Shown: piece after piece, positions 51,352-60,958 of the stretch
Position numbering within the stretch: position 1 is the stretch's first letter
Layout of the letters: each line of letters begins with the position of its first letter
Source of the DNA: CAZVRZ01 sp964629965
GTDB taxonomy: Bacteria > Chloroflexota > Anaerolineae > Anaerolineales > UBA4823
Assembly (NCBI GenBank): GCA_964629965.1
Contig: CAZVRZ010000006.1
Coordinates: forward strand, 13,193-77,192
DNA: 64,000 bases
Direction: 5' to 3'
Notes under the pieces: generated by a model
Told to the model about the DNA's origin: nothing
What the model saw: the letters and a program-made list of their open reading frames with translations, nothing else
Database searches by the model: none
Program-made: the position numbers and the translations under genes

Positions 51352-52086
51352 ATGGGTAATAAGCGCGCTTTCACTTTATCAGCTTTGATGTTGCTTGTTT
51401 TGATACTGGCAGTGGGCATGGCAGCTTGCAACCGGCCAGCCTCAAAGTCGCCTACGGGTACCAGTACGTCGACCGCTCAAGCCTTTATGCCAGGCCAGGC
51501 AACGGAAAGCATGGGGATTTTCGATATACCTTTAACTGAAACTGCCCAGGCAGAATTGAATTTCAACCCCATCATCCAGGTAGCCACTGAGACCCCAATC
51601 CCACTACCCGGAGACCCACAGGCCCCTACGCCCGATCAGGGACAGGCGGGTGGTGAACCAGCAGGCGGAGCCGGCGGCGGCGGCGATAACCAGGGCCAGG
51701 GCCAGGTGCAGGCAGCAACCGCGACGCCTTATGCACAACCAACTGCAGGCCGCCCGGCCACCTATGTGCTGCAAAAGGGTGAATTCCCCTTCTGCATCGC
51801 CCGTCGTTTTAATGTCAACCAGTCAGAATTGCTTTCTGTCAATGGATTGGGGCTAAATTCTCAGGTGGCAGTAGGCGCTACCCTGACCATTCCGCAGACA
51901 GGCAATACCTTTGTGGGAGAACGGTCTCTAAAGAGCCACCCAGGCCAATATACGGTGGCAGGCGGAGATACAATCTACACAATCGCCTGTAAATTCGGCG
52001 ATGTCAGCCCAGATATGATCGCGGCTGCGAACGGACTGGGTGGATCTTACGATCTATCGGCCGGGCAGGTACTACAGATACCCTGA
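51352..52086 (+). CDS. LysM lipoprotein
   Basis: 244 aa. Lipobox VGMAAC, a linker rich in Thr, Gln, Gly and Pro, and two LysM domains (YVLQKGEFPFCIARRFNV about 139-185; YTVAGGDTIYTIACKFGD about 198-243). Surface lipoprotein binding wall glycan, probably. GAGGAGA precedes ATG 51352; a longer frame from 51223 covers the promoter and is rejected. Confidence 0.82.
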   Translation: MGNKRAFTLSALMLLVLILAVGMAACNRPASKSPTGTSTSTAQAFMPGQATESMGIFDIPLTETAQAELNFNPIIQVATETPIPLPGDPQAPTPDQGQAGGEPAGGAGGGGDNQGQGQVQAATATPYAQPTAGRPATYVLQKGEFPFCIARRFNVNQSELLSVNGLGLNSQVAVGATLTIPQTGNTFVGERSLKSHPGQYTVAGGDTIYTIACKFGDVSPDMIAAANGLGGSYDLSAGQVLQIP

Positions 52087-52108
52087 TCAATCCCCTAAAT
52101 TACATCTC

Positions 52109-52138
52109 AGAAGGAGTAGCCTATGGGCTACTCCTTCT
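52109..52138 (+). terminator. Terminator after the LysM lipoprotein gene
   Basis: Perfect 13-bp stem AGAAGGAGTAGCC (52109-52121) with 52126-52138, TATG loop, then ATTTCCTT. Confidence 0.75.
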
Positions 52139-52160
52139 ATTTCCTTAAAAGGATGCTTGT

Positions 52161-52682
52161 ATGGCTTTTGAAACCATTCGGACTGAGAAAATGTATCATG
52201 GGAAAGCATTTGATGTGCGGCGCGACCAGGTGAAGCTGGCAGACGACTGCACTGTTCAGCTAGATATTGTCGAGCACGCTGGCGCGGTCACCATCATCCC
52301 GATCGACCAGCACGGCAGGGTTTGGTTTGTGCGCCAGTATCGACACGCCGCCGTTCGACAACTGCTAGAACTGCCTGCCGGCACATTGGAGCCTGGCGAA
52401 GCGCCGGAGGTTTGTGCACGCCGCGAACTGCAGGAAGAGATCGGCATGAGCGCCGAGCAAATCGAAAAAGTAGGGGAATTCTTTTTGGCGCCAGGCTACT
52501 CCACGGAATATATGTTTATGTTCATGGCACGCGGCCTCTACTCAGATCCGCTCCCTGGCGACGAGGATGAATTCATCAGCATTGAAAAGATTCCGCTAGA
52601 AAATATACGCGCCCTGGTGAAAACAGGTTACATCCAGGACGCGAAAACGCTGGCAGGGCTTTTCTTGCTGCCACTGCCGTAA
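52161..52682 (+). CDS. Nudix hydrolase, ADP-ribose pyrophosphatase type
   Basis: 173 aa. Complete Nudix box in GTLEPGEAPEVCARRELQEE followed by IGM. N-terminal MAFETIRTEKMYHGKAFDVRRDQV and FVRQYRHAAVRQLLELPAG match the NudF-like ADP-ribose group, which cleaves ADP-ribose to AMP and ribose 5-phosphate; deoC and amn in this window handle related pentose phosphates. AAGGA precedes the ATG. Confidence 0.88.
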   Translation: MAFETIRTEKMYHGKAFDVRRDQVKLADDCTVQLDIVEHAGAVTIIPIDQHGRVWFVRQYRHAAVRQLLELPAGTLEPGEAPEVCARRELQEEIGMSAEQIEKVGEFFLAPGYSTEYMFMFMARGLYSDPLPGDEDEFISIEKIPLENIRALVKTGYIQDAKTLAGLFLLPLP

Positions 52683-52698
52683 TTCTCTTGCCAGCAGG

Positions 52699-53235
52699 CT
52701 AGCTTTCTGAAGCGCTGCGCTTCATCGTCGCCAGCGTATCGAGATAGCGGCGGTTTAGCAGCACTGCCGGGCTGTTGATCTGCAGCGCCGGGAATAATGA
52801 GGCGATCAGGGTGACATCGTAAAGAACTATGAAGGGGTTCGATCCTTCTGTCTTAATGATGGAAAAATCAAAGCGACCGGCCCATTCTAGCGTGGCCTGA
52901 ATCTCGTAAATCGGTGTGGTGAGTTGAACCGGGTATTGGACCACCCGCGTGTAGCCGCCCCTTGCCAGGGTAGTTGAGCCAACATATTCTCGTTTATTGA
53001 GGCAGACCGCCACGATCTGCTCTTTCGCCGCCCACAAAGTAGAAACGTAATTAATGACCTTGTCCGGCTTTACGATGCGGGCAATGCTGGCATCATTGAC
53101 TTCGATGTGCGAGAGGGTGATATCACTCAACACCCCCATCAAACCTGAATTAGAGACCTTGACCTGCCCCAGAATGTAGTGGTTCGCTGTCAATAAGTCG
53201 GCGGGGATATTGCGCGTGATTAATGGCTGCACCAT
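52699..53235 (-). CDS. Conserved-looking hypothetical protein
   Basis: 178 aa, no family recognised. No signal peptide or membrane helix; alternating hydrophobic pattern suggests a mostly beta protein (GLMGVLSDITLSHIEVND, IYEIQATLEWAGRFDFSI). The N-terminal DITLSHIEVNDASI pattern resembles small regulatory or ligand-binding beta domains, which is not evidence of function. Same direction as the downstream-located deoC-lepB group, 28 nt after the zinc-finger gene stop region. Confidence 0.6.
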   Translation of the reverse strand: MVQPLITRNIPADLLTANHYILGQVKVSNSGLMGVLSDITLSHIEVNDASIARIVKPDKVINYVSTLWAAKEQIVAVCLNKREYVGSTTLARGGYTRVVQYPVQLTTPIYEIQATLEWAGRFDFSIIKTEGSNPFIVLYDVTLIASLFPALQINSPAVLLNRRYLDTLATMKRSASES

Positions 53236-53263
53236 TTTAAACCCTCCATGCTATAGTGAGCTA

Positions 53264-53575
53264 TTATGGTTGAGGTCGGCTGATCGAAGGGTGACTCTTG
53301 CGGCGCACGTTGGGCCGTTTTCCAGTCGCCGGATTCAATAAAGCATTTAGCCAACTGATGGCGCGCGTATCATAATCGCGGCGCCCGCATACATCACACA
53401 CCCAGGCTGGGAAATTGGGTACTGTGATCAACTCATCGTTCAACCAGGTAAAATACGTAATATACTGCAGCCGCATCATGCCAGAATGGCATTCCGGGCA
53501 AGGTAAAATATATTCACTACGGGACTCTTGGCGAGTATCCGGATTGCTCTGTTCTGTCTCTTCGCTAGCGCTCAT
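53264..53575 (-). CDS. YgiT-type zinc-finger protein
   Basis: 103 aa. Two CxxC pairs, CPEC (about residue 26) and CDVCG (about 60), separated by a beta stretch (MMRLQYITYFTWLNDELI), as in the zinc-binding half of MqsA/YgiT. There is no helix-turn-helix half and no toxin neighbour, so an antitoxin role is not supported. The N-terminus is polar and Glu/Ser-rich. Probably co-transcribed with the hypothetical protein that follows. Confidence 0.65.
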   Translation of the reverse strand: MSASEETEQSNPDTRQESRSEYILPCPECHSGMMRLQYITYFTWLNDELITVPNFPAWVCDVCGRRDYDTRAISWLNALLNPATGKRPNVRRKSHPSISRPQP

Positions 53576-53623
53576 AAACTTGCTCTACTCCTGGAGTATG
53601 CATATAGTTTACCATTAATCGTT

Positions 53624-54376
53624 CTATTGGCTAGTTTTCGCTTGCTGGACAATCTGCACGCCCGAACTGGAGCCGATGCGGGTAGCGCCAGCCTCGATCA
53701 TGGCAAGAGCCTCGGCCAGGGTGTGCACGCCACCGGCTGCTTTCACGCCCATCAAACCTCCCACCACTCGACGCATCAAGCGCACGTCTTCAACAGTCGC
53801 CCCGCTGGAGGCAAAGCCGGTGGATGTTTTGACAAAATCTGCTCCTGCTGCTTTACACAATAGACAGGCTAATATCTTCTCGTTTGGGTTCAGTAAAGCC
53901 ATTTCAAGGATCACTTTGACAATGGCTTTATGGCGATGGGCAGTTCGCACCACTGCCTGAATATCTGCCAGAACCGGCTGATAACTGCCGCTTTTCAATC
54001 CACCGATGTGGATGACCATATCCACTTCGCTCGCCCCAGCCTGGATACACTGTTGAGTCTCCTTGGCCTTGGTGTGCGCCAAAGAGGCGCCCAGCGGGAA
54101 GCCGATGACGGTGCACACACCGACCCCAGAACCTTGCAGCCAGAGCGCAGCAAGAGGAATATAACAGGGATTGATACAAACGGTGGCAAATTTATTTTCC
54201 AGGGCTTCCTGGCATAATTTTTCAACTTGAGCAACCGTGGCATCGGGTTTGAGCAGCGTATGATCGATCCAGGCAGCAATCTGCTCACCAACGGGCATGG
54301 GTTGGAGCAGCGGCAAGGCAGGCAACTGCTGTTCATAGGATTGCGCTAAACGGAGAATTTTCGCGATCTTATCCAT
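53624..54376 (-). CDS. deoC: Deoxyribose-phosphate aldolase
   Basis: 250 aa class I aldolase. DHTLLKPDATVAQVEKLC near the start, VKVILEMALLN (Lys of the proton relay; the usual TALL is MALL), DFVKTSTGF with the Schiff-base Lys, and GVKAAGGVHTLAEAL with the second active Lys. Splits deoxyribose 5-phosphate into acetaldehyde and glyceraldehyde 3-phosphate. AAAGGTG before ATG 54376. Directly downstream of lepB (14-nt gap). Confidence 0.92.
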   Translation of the reverse strand: MDKIAKILRLAQSYEQQLPALPLLQPMPVGEQIAAWIDHTLLKPDATVAQVEKLCQEALENKFATVCINPCYIPLAALWLQGSGVGVCTVIGFPLGASLAHTKAKETQQCIQAGASEVDMVIHIGGLKSGSYQPVLADIQAVVRTAHRHKAIVKVILEMALLNPNEKILACLLCKAAGADFVKTSTGFASSGATVEDVRLMRRVVGGLMGVKAAGGVHTLAEALAMIEAGATRIGSSSGVQIVQQAKTSQ

Positions 54377-54390
54377 ATAACACCTTTCTT

Positions 54391-54987
54391 TTATGGTGCC
54401 GATGATGTGATTGGAACGCTTTTCGCTAGGCGAAAGCGATTGAGCGGCCAGTAAACCAAGAGAGCTTTCCCAATCACATAGTCCTGGGGCACCACTCCCC
54501 AGGTGTGAGAATCATAGGAATTGTTCCGGTTATCGCCCAGAACAAAATAGCTATCCGATGGCACTACCCAGTCGCCAGTGTAGAGCGGTGAAGCAGCAAT
54601 ATAGGCTTCATCGATCAGGGTTCCATTCACATAAACCAGGCCATCCAACACCTGTATGCGGTCGCCCGACAAACCGATCAGACGTTTAATGTACTCTTGT
54701 TCGGGTGCGCGCGGGAAGTGGAAGACGATAATGTCGCCTCGTTTTGGCTGGCTGTATTTGTAAACCAGCTTATTGACAATCACCAGTTCATCCGGATGAA
54801 GCGTTGGCAACATACTGGTGCCATCCACGCGCACGCGGGCAGTTACCAGATCGATCGCTACGTATAAAATCACCGCCAAGATCAAAATCTCTAAAACATC
54901 GGCGATCATTTTAAAAAACCCGCCACGGCCACCGCCCTGCTCACCCGAAGAACGTTGCGGCAGTAATTCAAAATCTTCGTTAGTCAA
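54391..54987 (-). CDS. lepB: Signal peptidase I
   Basis: 198 aa. One N-terminal membrane helix (about 29-48), catalytic Ser58 in DGTSMLPTL, general-base Lys101 in YIKRLIGLSGD, and FVLGDNRNNSYDSHTWG. Removes signal peptides on the outer face of the membrane. The initiator is a TTG at 54987 with AGAGG before it. It would process the many exported proteins in the window, except lipoproteins, which need LspA. Confidence 0.92.
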   Translation of the reverse strand: MTNEDFELLPQRSSGEQGGGRGGFFKMIADVLEILILAVILYVAIDLVTARVRVDGTSMLPTLHPDELVIVNKLVYKYSQPKRGDIIVFHFPRAPEQEYIKRLIGLSGDRIQVLDGLVYVNGTLIDEAYIAASPLYTGDWVVPSDSYFVLGDNRNNSYDSHTWGVVPQDYVIGKALLVYWPLNRFRLAKSVPITSSAP

Positions 54988-55080
54988 TGCAACCTCTGAT
55001 GGGCATTATAAGACGGCTTACACGCAGCTACAAGGTTCGCAGGATTAGAAATTGCTGAATCTTGTACCATCCATCACCGG

Positions 55081-56457
55081 TTAACGACGCGGGCGCATCA
55101 CAATACGCAAGGGGGTTCCAGAATAGCTATAAACAGAACGGATCTGGTTTTCCAGGAAGCGAAGGTAAGAAAAATGCCCTAACTTGGGATCATTCACGTA
55201 TAAGAGGAAGGTGGGAGGATCGCTACGCACCTGGGTGCCATAATAGATCTTCAATTGTCGCCCGACGTGCGAGGGGGGAGGTTGAAGATCCTGTGCCTTT
55301 TGCAGAATTTGATTGATCTGGGAAGTGGACAGGCGCACCAACCGTTCTTCTTGCACGCGCAGCGCCAACGGCAAGACCTGGTCAACGCGCTGGCCCGTTT
55401 TGGCGGAAATGAAGATGAGAGGAACATAATCCAGGAAATTCAGTTCCTGGCGAATCTGCTTGGTGAAAGTTTCCATGGTGTGATTGTCTTTTTCAATAGC
55501 ATCCCATTTATTGATCACCACTACAGTACTTTTCCAGGCATCCAGAATAAAACCGGCAATGTGCGCATCCTGGGCACTCAACCCGTCCTCTGCGTCAATC
55601 ACTAATAAGGAGACATCCGCCCGTTCAATGGCCTGCAACGAACGCAGCACGCTGAATTTTTCAACACCGGGAATAATACGTCCCCGGCGGCGGATGCCGG
55701 CAGTGTCGATCAACGTGACGGGTATGCCATCGAAGACCAGGGCAGTATCAATTGCATCGCGGGTAGTACCTGCAATCGGGCTGACAATGGCGCGTTCTTC
55801 TCCTAAGATGCGATTGAGCAAGGATGATTTGCCAACGTTCGGCTTGCCAACAATGGCAACCTTAACCGATTCATCCGTTTCCTGCTCTGCAGCGCTGCGA
55901 TCGAAGCAGTTAACGAGCGCATCCAGCATGTCGCCCGTTTCGGTGCCATGCAAAGCCGAGATCGGGTAAGGCTCGCCAATGCCAAGTTCATAGAATTGTA
56001 AAGCCTGCATGCGCCGAGCCTGGTTGTCGCATTTGTTGACCACCAGGAGGACGGGCGGTTTGAGCTGGCCCATCACTTTTTTTTGATATTTTCGCAAGAT
56101 GGAGGCCACTTCTTGATCTGCAGGAGTAACACCGCTTTCGGCATCCGTTACGAAGACGACCACATCCGCTTCTTGGATAGCAATTTCAGCCTGGTAACGA
56201 ATTTGCTCGATGAAATCTGCCGAACCAATCGAAAGGGGGGGGAGGCTGCCACCCGGGCCAATCTGAGAGGGATCGATTCCGCCGGTGTCAACGACATAAA
56301 AGGGGGTATTAAGCCATTCGGCTTCGGCCATCAAACGATCGCGCGTGGTTCCTGGCACATCATCAACCACAGCCAGGCGCTCGCCAACCAGGCGATTAAA
56401 TAAAGTACTTTTCCCCACGTTGGGGCGGCCCACAAGGGCGACAATTGGCTTGGACAT
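55081..56457 (-). CDS. der: GTPase Der (EngA), ribosome assembly
   Basis: 458 aa. Two tandem GTPase domains (GRPNVGKSTLFNRL at residue 8; GKPNVGKSSLLNRI near 208; each with DTGG or DTAG and NKCD or NKWD) and a C-terminal KH-like domain (KIYYGTQVRSDPPTFLLYVND). Needed for 50S maturation. AGGAG precedes the ATG. Follows cdaR in the same direction with 12-nt spacing. Confidence 0.95.
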   Translation of the reverse strand: MSKPIVALVGRPNVGKSTLFNRLVGERLAVVDDVPGTTRDRLMAEAEWLNTPFYVVDTGGIDPSQIGPGGSLPPLSIGSADFIEQIRYQAEIAIQEADVVVFVTDAESGVTPADQEVASILRKYQKKVMGQLKPPVLLVVNKCDNQARRMQALQFYELGIGEPYPISALHGTETGDMLDALVNCFDRSAAEQETDESVKVAIVGKPNVGKSSLLNRILGEERAIVSPIAGTTRDAIDTALVFDGIPVTLIDTAGIRRRGRIIPGVEKFSVLRSLQAIERADVSLLVIDAEDGLSAQDAHIAGFILDAWKSTVVVINKWDAIEKDNHTMETFTKQIRQELNFLDYVPLIFISAKTGQRVDQVLPLALRVQEERLVRLSTSQINQILQKAQDLQPPPSHVGRQLKIYYGTQVRSDPPTFLLYVNDPKLGHFSYLRFLENQIRSVYSYSGTPLRIVMRPRR

Positions 56458-56469
56458 ATGAACAGACTC

Positions 56470-57783
56470 CTAAGGCTGTGAGGTGGGGGTTATGGAGGGG
56501 GTGGGCGTCACATCGAGCGTTGGCTCGGGTGTGCGGGTGGGAGTGGGAGTGGCTGTGGGAAGCAGGGTGATAATCACTTCCACCGTCGCCGGTAAGACCG
56601 AAACCCTTTCCACCTGTCCCGGCAAAAAATCTACAATTGGAATGATCTGATAAGTACCTGGAGCATAATCAGATAGATCGACCTTAACCCGGATATCGGA
56701 TGGCTGCAAAGCATTCAATACCGGTACCGGTCCAGAAAGCAGCACATCTACCGTGGCTGGGGAAATATCGGCATCCATCATAGGCGACAGGCCAGTAATC
56801 TCAACAGGCAGAGAAATTGCCAGGCTGCTAGTAATCGAAGCAATACTCACCTGGACCAGCACTTTTGAGTCGGCCACCGCAGTAACACCCTGGGGCAAAT
56901 CCAGTTCCAGAAGCACCTCGAAGTCATCATCGGCGCCGATCAGGTTTAGCGGCTTCGTTTCCACATAACCGGGCAGCGAATTCACCAGCAACGGGTCGGT
57001 AGAGAAAACGACCACGCTGGAGGGAGCTACGAAATAGTTGGTCAGGCGATATCCGCTGGAAACCACCCCGCTGGTGACTACCTTGACGACAACATTGCGA
57101 TACCCACCCAGCAGGTTGACCGGCTGAGCGACCGTCACTGAGTTGGGAGAAAGGGTGACGCCAGAAACAACACGTCCATTCTCGTCCACGGCCGAGACTG
57201 TCAGGCTGCGCGTAGTTTTTTCCACCAGGCCGGTTATATCCAGAGCAGCTCGGATTTCTTTGACCTTATTTACCAGGGATTCGGGGCCCGAAACGGTTAC
57301 ATAGCCCGGCTCCACAAGAGGAGCATCCGCCTGATAACCCAAAGGAGGCTCGCCGCTCACAAGCAGGTTAACGGACAACGATTGCGTGACCAGGTTTTCG
57401 AGCTTGAGGGTAACCTCTGATGGCTGGATACTGATCAGGCGCACCAGGTCTAGATCGATCTGGGCCTGGACCGGCAAAGTATATTCTCCAGCCTCAACGC
57501 CTGAAAGATCCACGCTGGCATACACCAGGTCTTCTTCTTTGTTGAGACGCTCCCAAACCGATTGAGGCGCCATAAGAGTGAGGACGACATTGGTGGGATA
57601 ATCGCCCATGAGCTTAAGAGTGGTCTTCTTGCCGATATAGTCGATGGTAACGGGTTTACTCATGGGCTTTTCAAGATTGGGGTCTGCGCTGATAACCGCC
57701 GATACCCAAACAATCAATGCCAGGAAAAAGGCCAGCAGCAGCGTGCTGAAATTTTTACCTAACCATCGTAAAGGCCGCAGCAT
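56470..57783 (-). CDS. cdaR: YbbR-domain protein, CdaA regulator
   Basis: 437 aa. One N-terminal membrane helix (about 14-34), then about four YbbR-like repeats (beta-rich, VEVIITLLPTA at the end) outside the cell, and a Thr/Pro-rich tail of about 35 residues (TPTPTRTPEPTLDVTPTPS). CdaR proteins bind and modulate diadenylate cyclase CdaA. ATG follows the cdaA TAA without a gap, so the pair is coupled. Confidence 0.88.
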   Translation of the reverse strand: MLRPLRWLGKNFSTLLLAFFLALIVWVSAVISADPNLEKPMSKPVTIDYIGKKTTLKLMGDYPTNVVLTLMAPQSVWERLNKEEDLVYASVDLSGVEAGEYTLPVQAQIDLDLVRLISIQPSEVTLKLENLVTQSLSVNLLVSGEPPLGYQADAPLVEPGYVTVSGPESLVNKVKEIRAALDITGLVEKTTRSLTVSAVDENGRVVSGVTLSPNSVTVAQPVNLLGGYRNVVVKVVTSGVVSSGYRLTNYFVAPSSVVVFSTDPLLVNSLPGYVETKPLNLIGADDDFEVLLELDLPQGVTAVADSKVLVQVSIASITSSLAISLPVEITGLSPMMDADISPATVDVLLSGPVPVLNALQPSDIRVKVDLSDYAPGTYQIIPIVDFLPGQVERVSVLPATVEVIITLLPTATPTPTRTPEPTLDVTPTPSITPTSQP

Positions 57784-58671
57784 TTAGTTGATCTCCTTGC
57801 GAGATTGGGGAGAAGAACGGAAGAGGCGGAACAGGAGACCACGCAAACCTTTTGGTTGATCTGGTGGGCGATAAAAAGTTCTCAGGATATTATCCAGGCG
57901 ATCCGCATCTAAGCGGCGGATCATCCTGCCGCTGTGGACAACAGAGATGACGCCTGTCTCTTCGGAAACCACCACAACCACGGCATCGGTGACTTCGGTA
58001 ATGCCCAACGCAGCCCGGTGACGCAGTCCCATCTGACGCTCAGGCGAACGGGTTAGGACGCCGCTGGCAGAAAGCGGCATCACACAAGCGGCCGACACCA
58101 GGCGAGGGCCAATAATGAGTGCGGCGCCATCATGGAGCGGTGTATTCGGGTAGAACACCTGCAAGAGCAGTTCCGGCGTCACCCTGGCATCCAGCGCCAC
58201 CCCCGTGCGGGTATATTCTTCCAGGCTGTTCGTGCGCTGAAAGACAATCAAAGCGCCGTGACGGCGATCGGACAAGCGAACTGCGGCGCCAACCACGGCA
58301 GTGATTGCGTCCTGGGTATTCAGATTAGCTGCTGCGCCGCCGGGCATGATTAGCCCAGCCCGGCCCAGCCGTTCTAAGGCGCGGCGAATTTCGGGCGCAA
58401 ATATCACCGGAATTGCAAAAACCATCGCCGGTAAAGCCGTATCGACCAGCCAGGAGAAAGCCGGCAGCACATCCAGGCTGACCAGCAAGGTGAGCAAAAC
58501 GACCAGCAGAAGGACGCCGCGCAAAAGGATCATGGCCTGTGTGTCGCGCAACAACAACATGATCCCAAAAAAGATCAGCGTCACCAGCAACAGGTCTATT
58601 ATGCTAAACCAGTTTAGCCGTTTTAAGACAAAAACAAAATCATCAATCAATTTGATGATAAATCCATCCAC
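57784..58671 (-). CDS. cdaA: Diadenylate cyclase CdaA
   Basis: 295 aa. Three N-terminal membrane helices (about 22-41, 46-66, 70-92) and a DAC domain with DGA (181-183) and RHR (217-219), the ATP- and metal-binding motifs. Makes c-di-AMP, which controls osmolyte and potassium transport and wall homeostasis. Ends in a basic tail. Confidence 0.94.
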   Translation of the reverse strand: MDGFIIKLIDDFVFVLKRLNWFSIIDLLLVTLIFFGIMLLLRDTQAMILLRGVLLLVVLLTLLVSLDVLPAFSWLVDTALPAMVFAIPVIFAPEIRRALERLGRAGLIMPGGAAANLNTQDAITAVVGAAVRLSDRRHGALIVFQRTNSLEEYTRTGVALDARVTPELLLQVFYPNTPLHDGAALIIGPRLVSAACVMPLSASGVLTRSPERQMGLRHRAALGITEVTDAVVVVVSEETGVISVVHSGRMIRRLDADRLDNILRTFYRPPDQPKGLRGLLFRLFRSSPQSRKEIN

Positions 58672-58747
58672 CGGTAAACCCTCTCCATATCATTTAGCGC
58701 TCAGTCCTCACCCCTACCCATGGAGCAGCCTAACAGCATCGCAAGGA

Positions 58748-59890
58748 TCAAACAGGACGTAATACTCGATCCTTCCGCAGCTGTTTGAAGAACATCACTT
58801 CACCACTAGACATGCTTTCCTGGGCGGCTTCTTGCCAGGCGCGCACACCCAGGCCTTGAATAGTGCGCGGTTCATATCCCAGGTTTTTCCAAACACTTTC
58901 CTGGCGCGCCAGAATCGGAGGTAGGAAGAGCAGCAGCGCTTCACATTGTAAATCGCGCGAGGTATTTTCGACTGCGTTCATCAGCGCATGCATTCCATTG
59001 TCTAGGGGTAAATTATTCTCCAAATAGACATCATCTGCCCGTGCGACCAGATTTTCGACCTGCCAGCCTACCAAGCCCACCGGGCGTCCATCTACCTTAA
59101 GAAAGACAAAGGCTTTCTCACCAAAGGCAGCCATGATATCGTTGCCGGTGAGATTACGGACCCCGCCGCTGATACGGGTGATGAACCTGGCAATTTCTGC
59201 TGCGTCACGAGGACGGGCTTTTTCAACAACGAGTTCGCCTTTATGAGCACCTGCCGTCGGAGCCGGGCTGGACTCGGCCGCAGCAATGCTGGGGAATTGA
59301 GCCTGCCAGGCAGCCATAACCTGGCGCCAGGTGTCTTCGAACGAACCTTCATTGCGGATGACCACACTCGCAGCGGCAATCTTTTCGTTTTGCGGCGACT
59401 GCGCCATGATCCGCTGGCGAGCTGTTTCTTCATTCATACTGCGTTTTTGGATCAGGCGAGCCAATTGTATCTCAGGAGGAGCATAAGTGACCCAGATACT
59501 GTCGCAGCCCTGGCGCAACGGCGACTCTAAGAGTTTGATCGCTTCTATGACTACTATCTGCTGCTGAGAGCGGCGCACTAAAACATCCACAGCCTGACGA
59601 ATCAAGGGATGCACAATCTCTTCCAAGCGTTTGAGCGCATCGGGATCGGCAAAAACCAAACGAGCCAGCTTAGAGCGGTCGATCTGGCCATCTTCACCCA
59701 AGATCCACCGGCCAAAAGTATTCAATACAGGCTTGTACCCTGGGGCATCCTTCGCAATCGCCCGGTGACTAAGCGCATCAGCATCAATGCCATAAGCACC
59801 CAGGTGCTCCAGCATTTTGCGCACCACACTCTTGCCCGTGGCAATATTTCCCGTCAAACCAATAACGTATTTTCCAGGCCAGCCACTCAT
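58748..59890 (-). CDS. coaE: Dephospho-CoA kinase fused to a GNAT-like domain
   Basis: 380 aa; stand-alone CoaE is about 200. Residues 1-205: P-loop GLTGNIATGKS (11-21), IDADALSHRAI, HPLIRQ, LIQKRSMNEETARQRI, last step of coenzyme A synthesis. After a Ser/Pro/Ala linker (about 205-220), residues 222-380 look like an acetyltransferase fold (KARPRDAAEIARFITRIS, VFLKVDGRPVGLVGWQVENL, WKNLGYEPRTI). The acetyl-CoA loop is not textbook, so activity of the second domain is uncertain. Start 59890 has AGGAGG. Confidence 0.88.
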   Translation of the reverse strand: MSGWPGKYVIGLTGNIATGKSVVRKMLEHLGAYGIDADALSHRAIAKDAPGYKPVLNTFGRWILGEDGQIDRSKLARLVFADPDALKRLEEIVHPLIRQAVDVLVRRSQQQIVVIEAIKLLESPLRQGCDSIWVTYAPPEIQLARLIQKRSMNEETARQRIMAQSPQNEKIAAASVVIRNEGSFEDTWRQVMAAWQAQFPSIAAAESSPAPTAGAHKGELVVEKARPRDAAEIARFITRISGGVRNLTGNDIMAAFGEKAFVFLKVDGRPVGLVGWQVENLVARADDVYLENNLPLDNGMHALMNAVENTSRDLQCEALLLFLPPILARQESVWKNLGYEPRTIQGLGVRAWQEAAQESMSSGEVMFFKQLRKDRVLRPV

Positions 59891-59995
59891 TCTTCCTCCT
59901 GCCAAGACCATTCTATTACCTCACATTTTAGCCTTTGATAACCAGAATGTCAAAGGCAAACGAGGAAGGATCATTCACCAGCCGGTGTTATGTTG

Positions 59996-60958
59996 TTATT
60001 CACTGGCTTGAGCCAGGCGAGGGTCCAGGGCGTCTCGCATTCCATCCCCCAACAGGTTGAAAGAAAGCACCGTCAACATAATCGCGAATCCCGGGAAAAA
60101 GACCAGATGGGGCGCAGTGAAAACCTGATTGCGTTCTGCACCCAGCATCGTGCCCCATTCTGGGGTTGGGGGCTGAGCGCCTAGCCCCAGAAAAGATAGG
60201 GCAGCTGCATCCAGGATCGCAGTAGCAATTCCCAATGTCCCTTGCACAATCAAAGGGGTCAATGAATTAGGTAAGATTCTTCCGAATAGAATATACATTG
60301 GGCTGCCGCCGAGGGAGCGAGATGCAGACACAAAATCCATCTCACGTACTGTCAGAACGGTGGAACGCGTCACGCGTGCATAAGCCGGAATTGAAACAAT
60401 GCCGATCGCCAACAAGGCATTGATCAATCCTGGTCCAAGTATGCTGACGATCGCTATTGAAAGCAGCAGGGCAGGGAAAGCTAACAGCACATCCATTACC
60501 CGCATAATCACATTATCCACCCACCCGCCCAGGTATCCGGCCAGGGCGCCCAGGACAGTACCGATCACAATTGCAAAGGTCACGGTAGATAGACCCACAA
60601 TGAGGCTCAAGCGAGCGCCATACAACAGGCGGCTGAATTGATCGCGCACATTACCATCGATGCCCATTAAATGTTGAGGCTGATCTTTTGGACACCCCAA
60701 CACGTGTATACATGGCGCCTGCCGCATTTTGACATTCTCAATACCGATCAATGGCTGATAGGGATCGTATGGCGCCAACCAGGGTGCAAAAATCGCAATA
60801 AAAATCAAAAAAAACAAGATTCCCATGCCTACCAAGGCAGACCGGCGTTTGAACAACCGTCTCCAGGCGGTTTTCCACAAGGAAACCGATTCCTGGCGGG
60901 TCAAACCCTCAGGTCGTAACACGGGGATTGGTTGTTCTATCATAGTGTTTTGCGTCAA
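59996..60958 (-). CDS. Peptide/nickel-type ABC transporter permease, DppC-like
   Basis: 320 aa. N-terminal OppC_N region with one helix (about 40-60), a loop with two Cys (PCIHVLGCPKDQPQH), then the BPD_transp_1 domain with about five helices and the EAA-loop DFVSASRSLGGSPMYILFGRILPN. Forms the channel with DppB. Overlaps dppB as ATGA. The ATPase genes are not in the window to the left on this strand, so they may lie elsewhere. Confidence 0.9.
   Translation of the reverse strand: MTQNTMIEQPIPVLRPEGLTRQESVSLWKTAWRRLFKRRSALVGMGILFFLIFIAIFAPWLAPYDPYQPLIGIENVKMRQAPCIHVLGCPKDQPQHLMGIDGNVRDQFSRLLYGARLSLIVGLSTVTFAIVIGTVLGALAGYLGGWVDNVIMRVMDVLLAFPALLLSIAIVSILGPGLINALLAIGIVSIPAYARVTRSTVLTVREMDFVSASRSLGGSPMYILFGRILPNSLTPLIVQGTLGIATAILDAAALSFLGLGAQPPTPEWGTMLGAERNQVFTAPHLVFFPGFAIMLTVLSFNLLGDGMRDALDPRLAQASE

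Noticed and set aside
53264..53575. MqsA-type antitoxin
   Set aside because: No helix-turn-helix half and no toxin gene beside it; only the zinc-finger part is supported.
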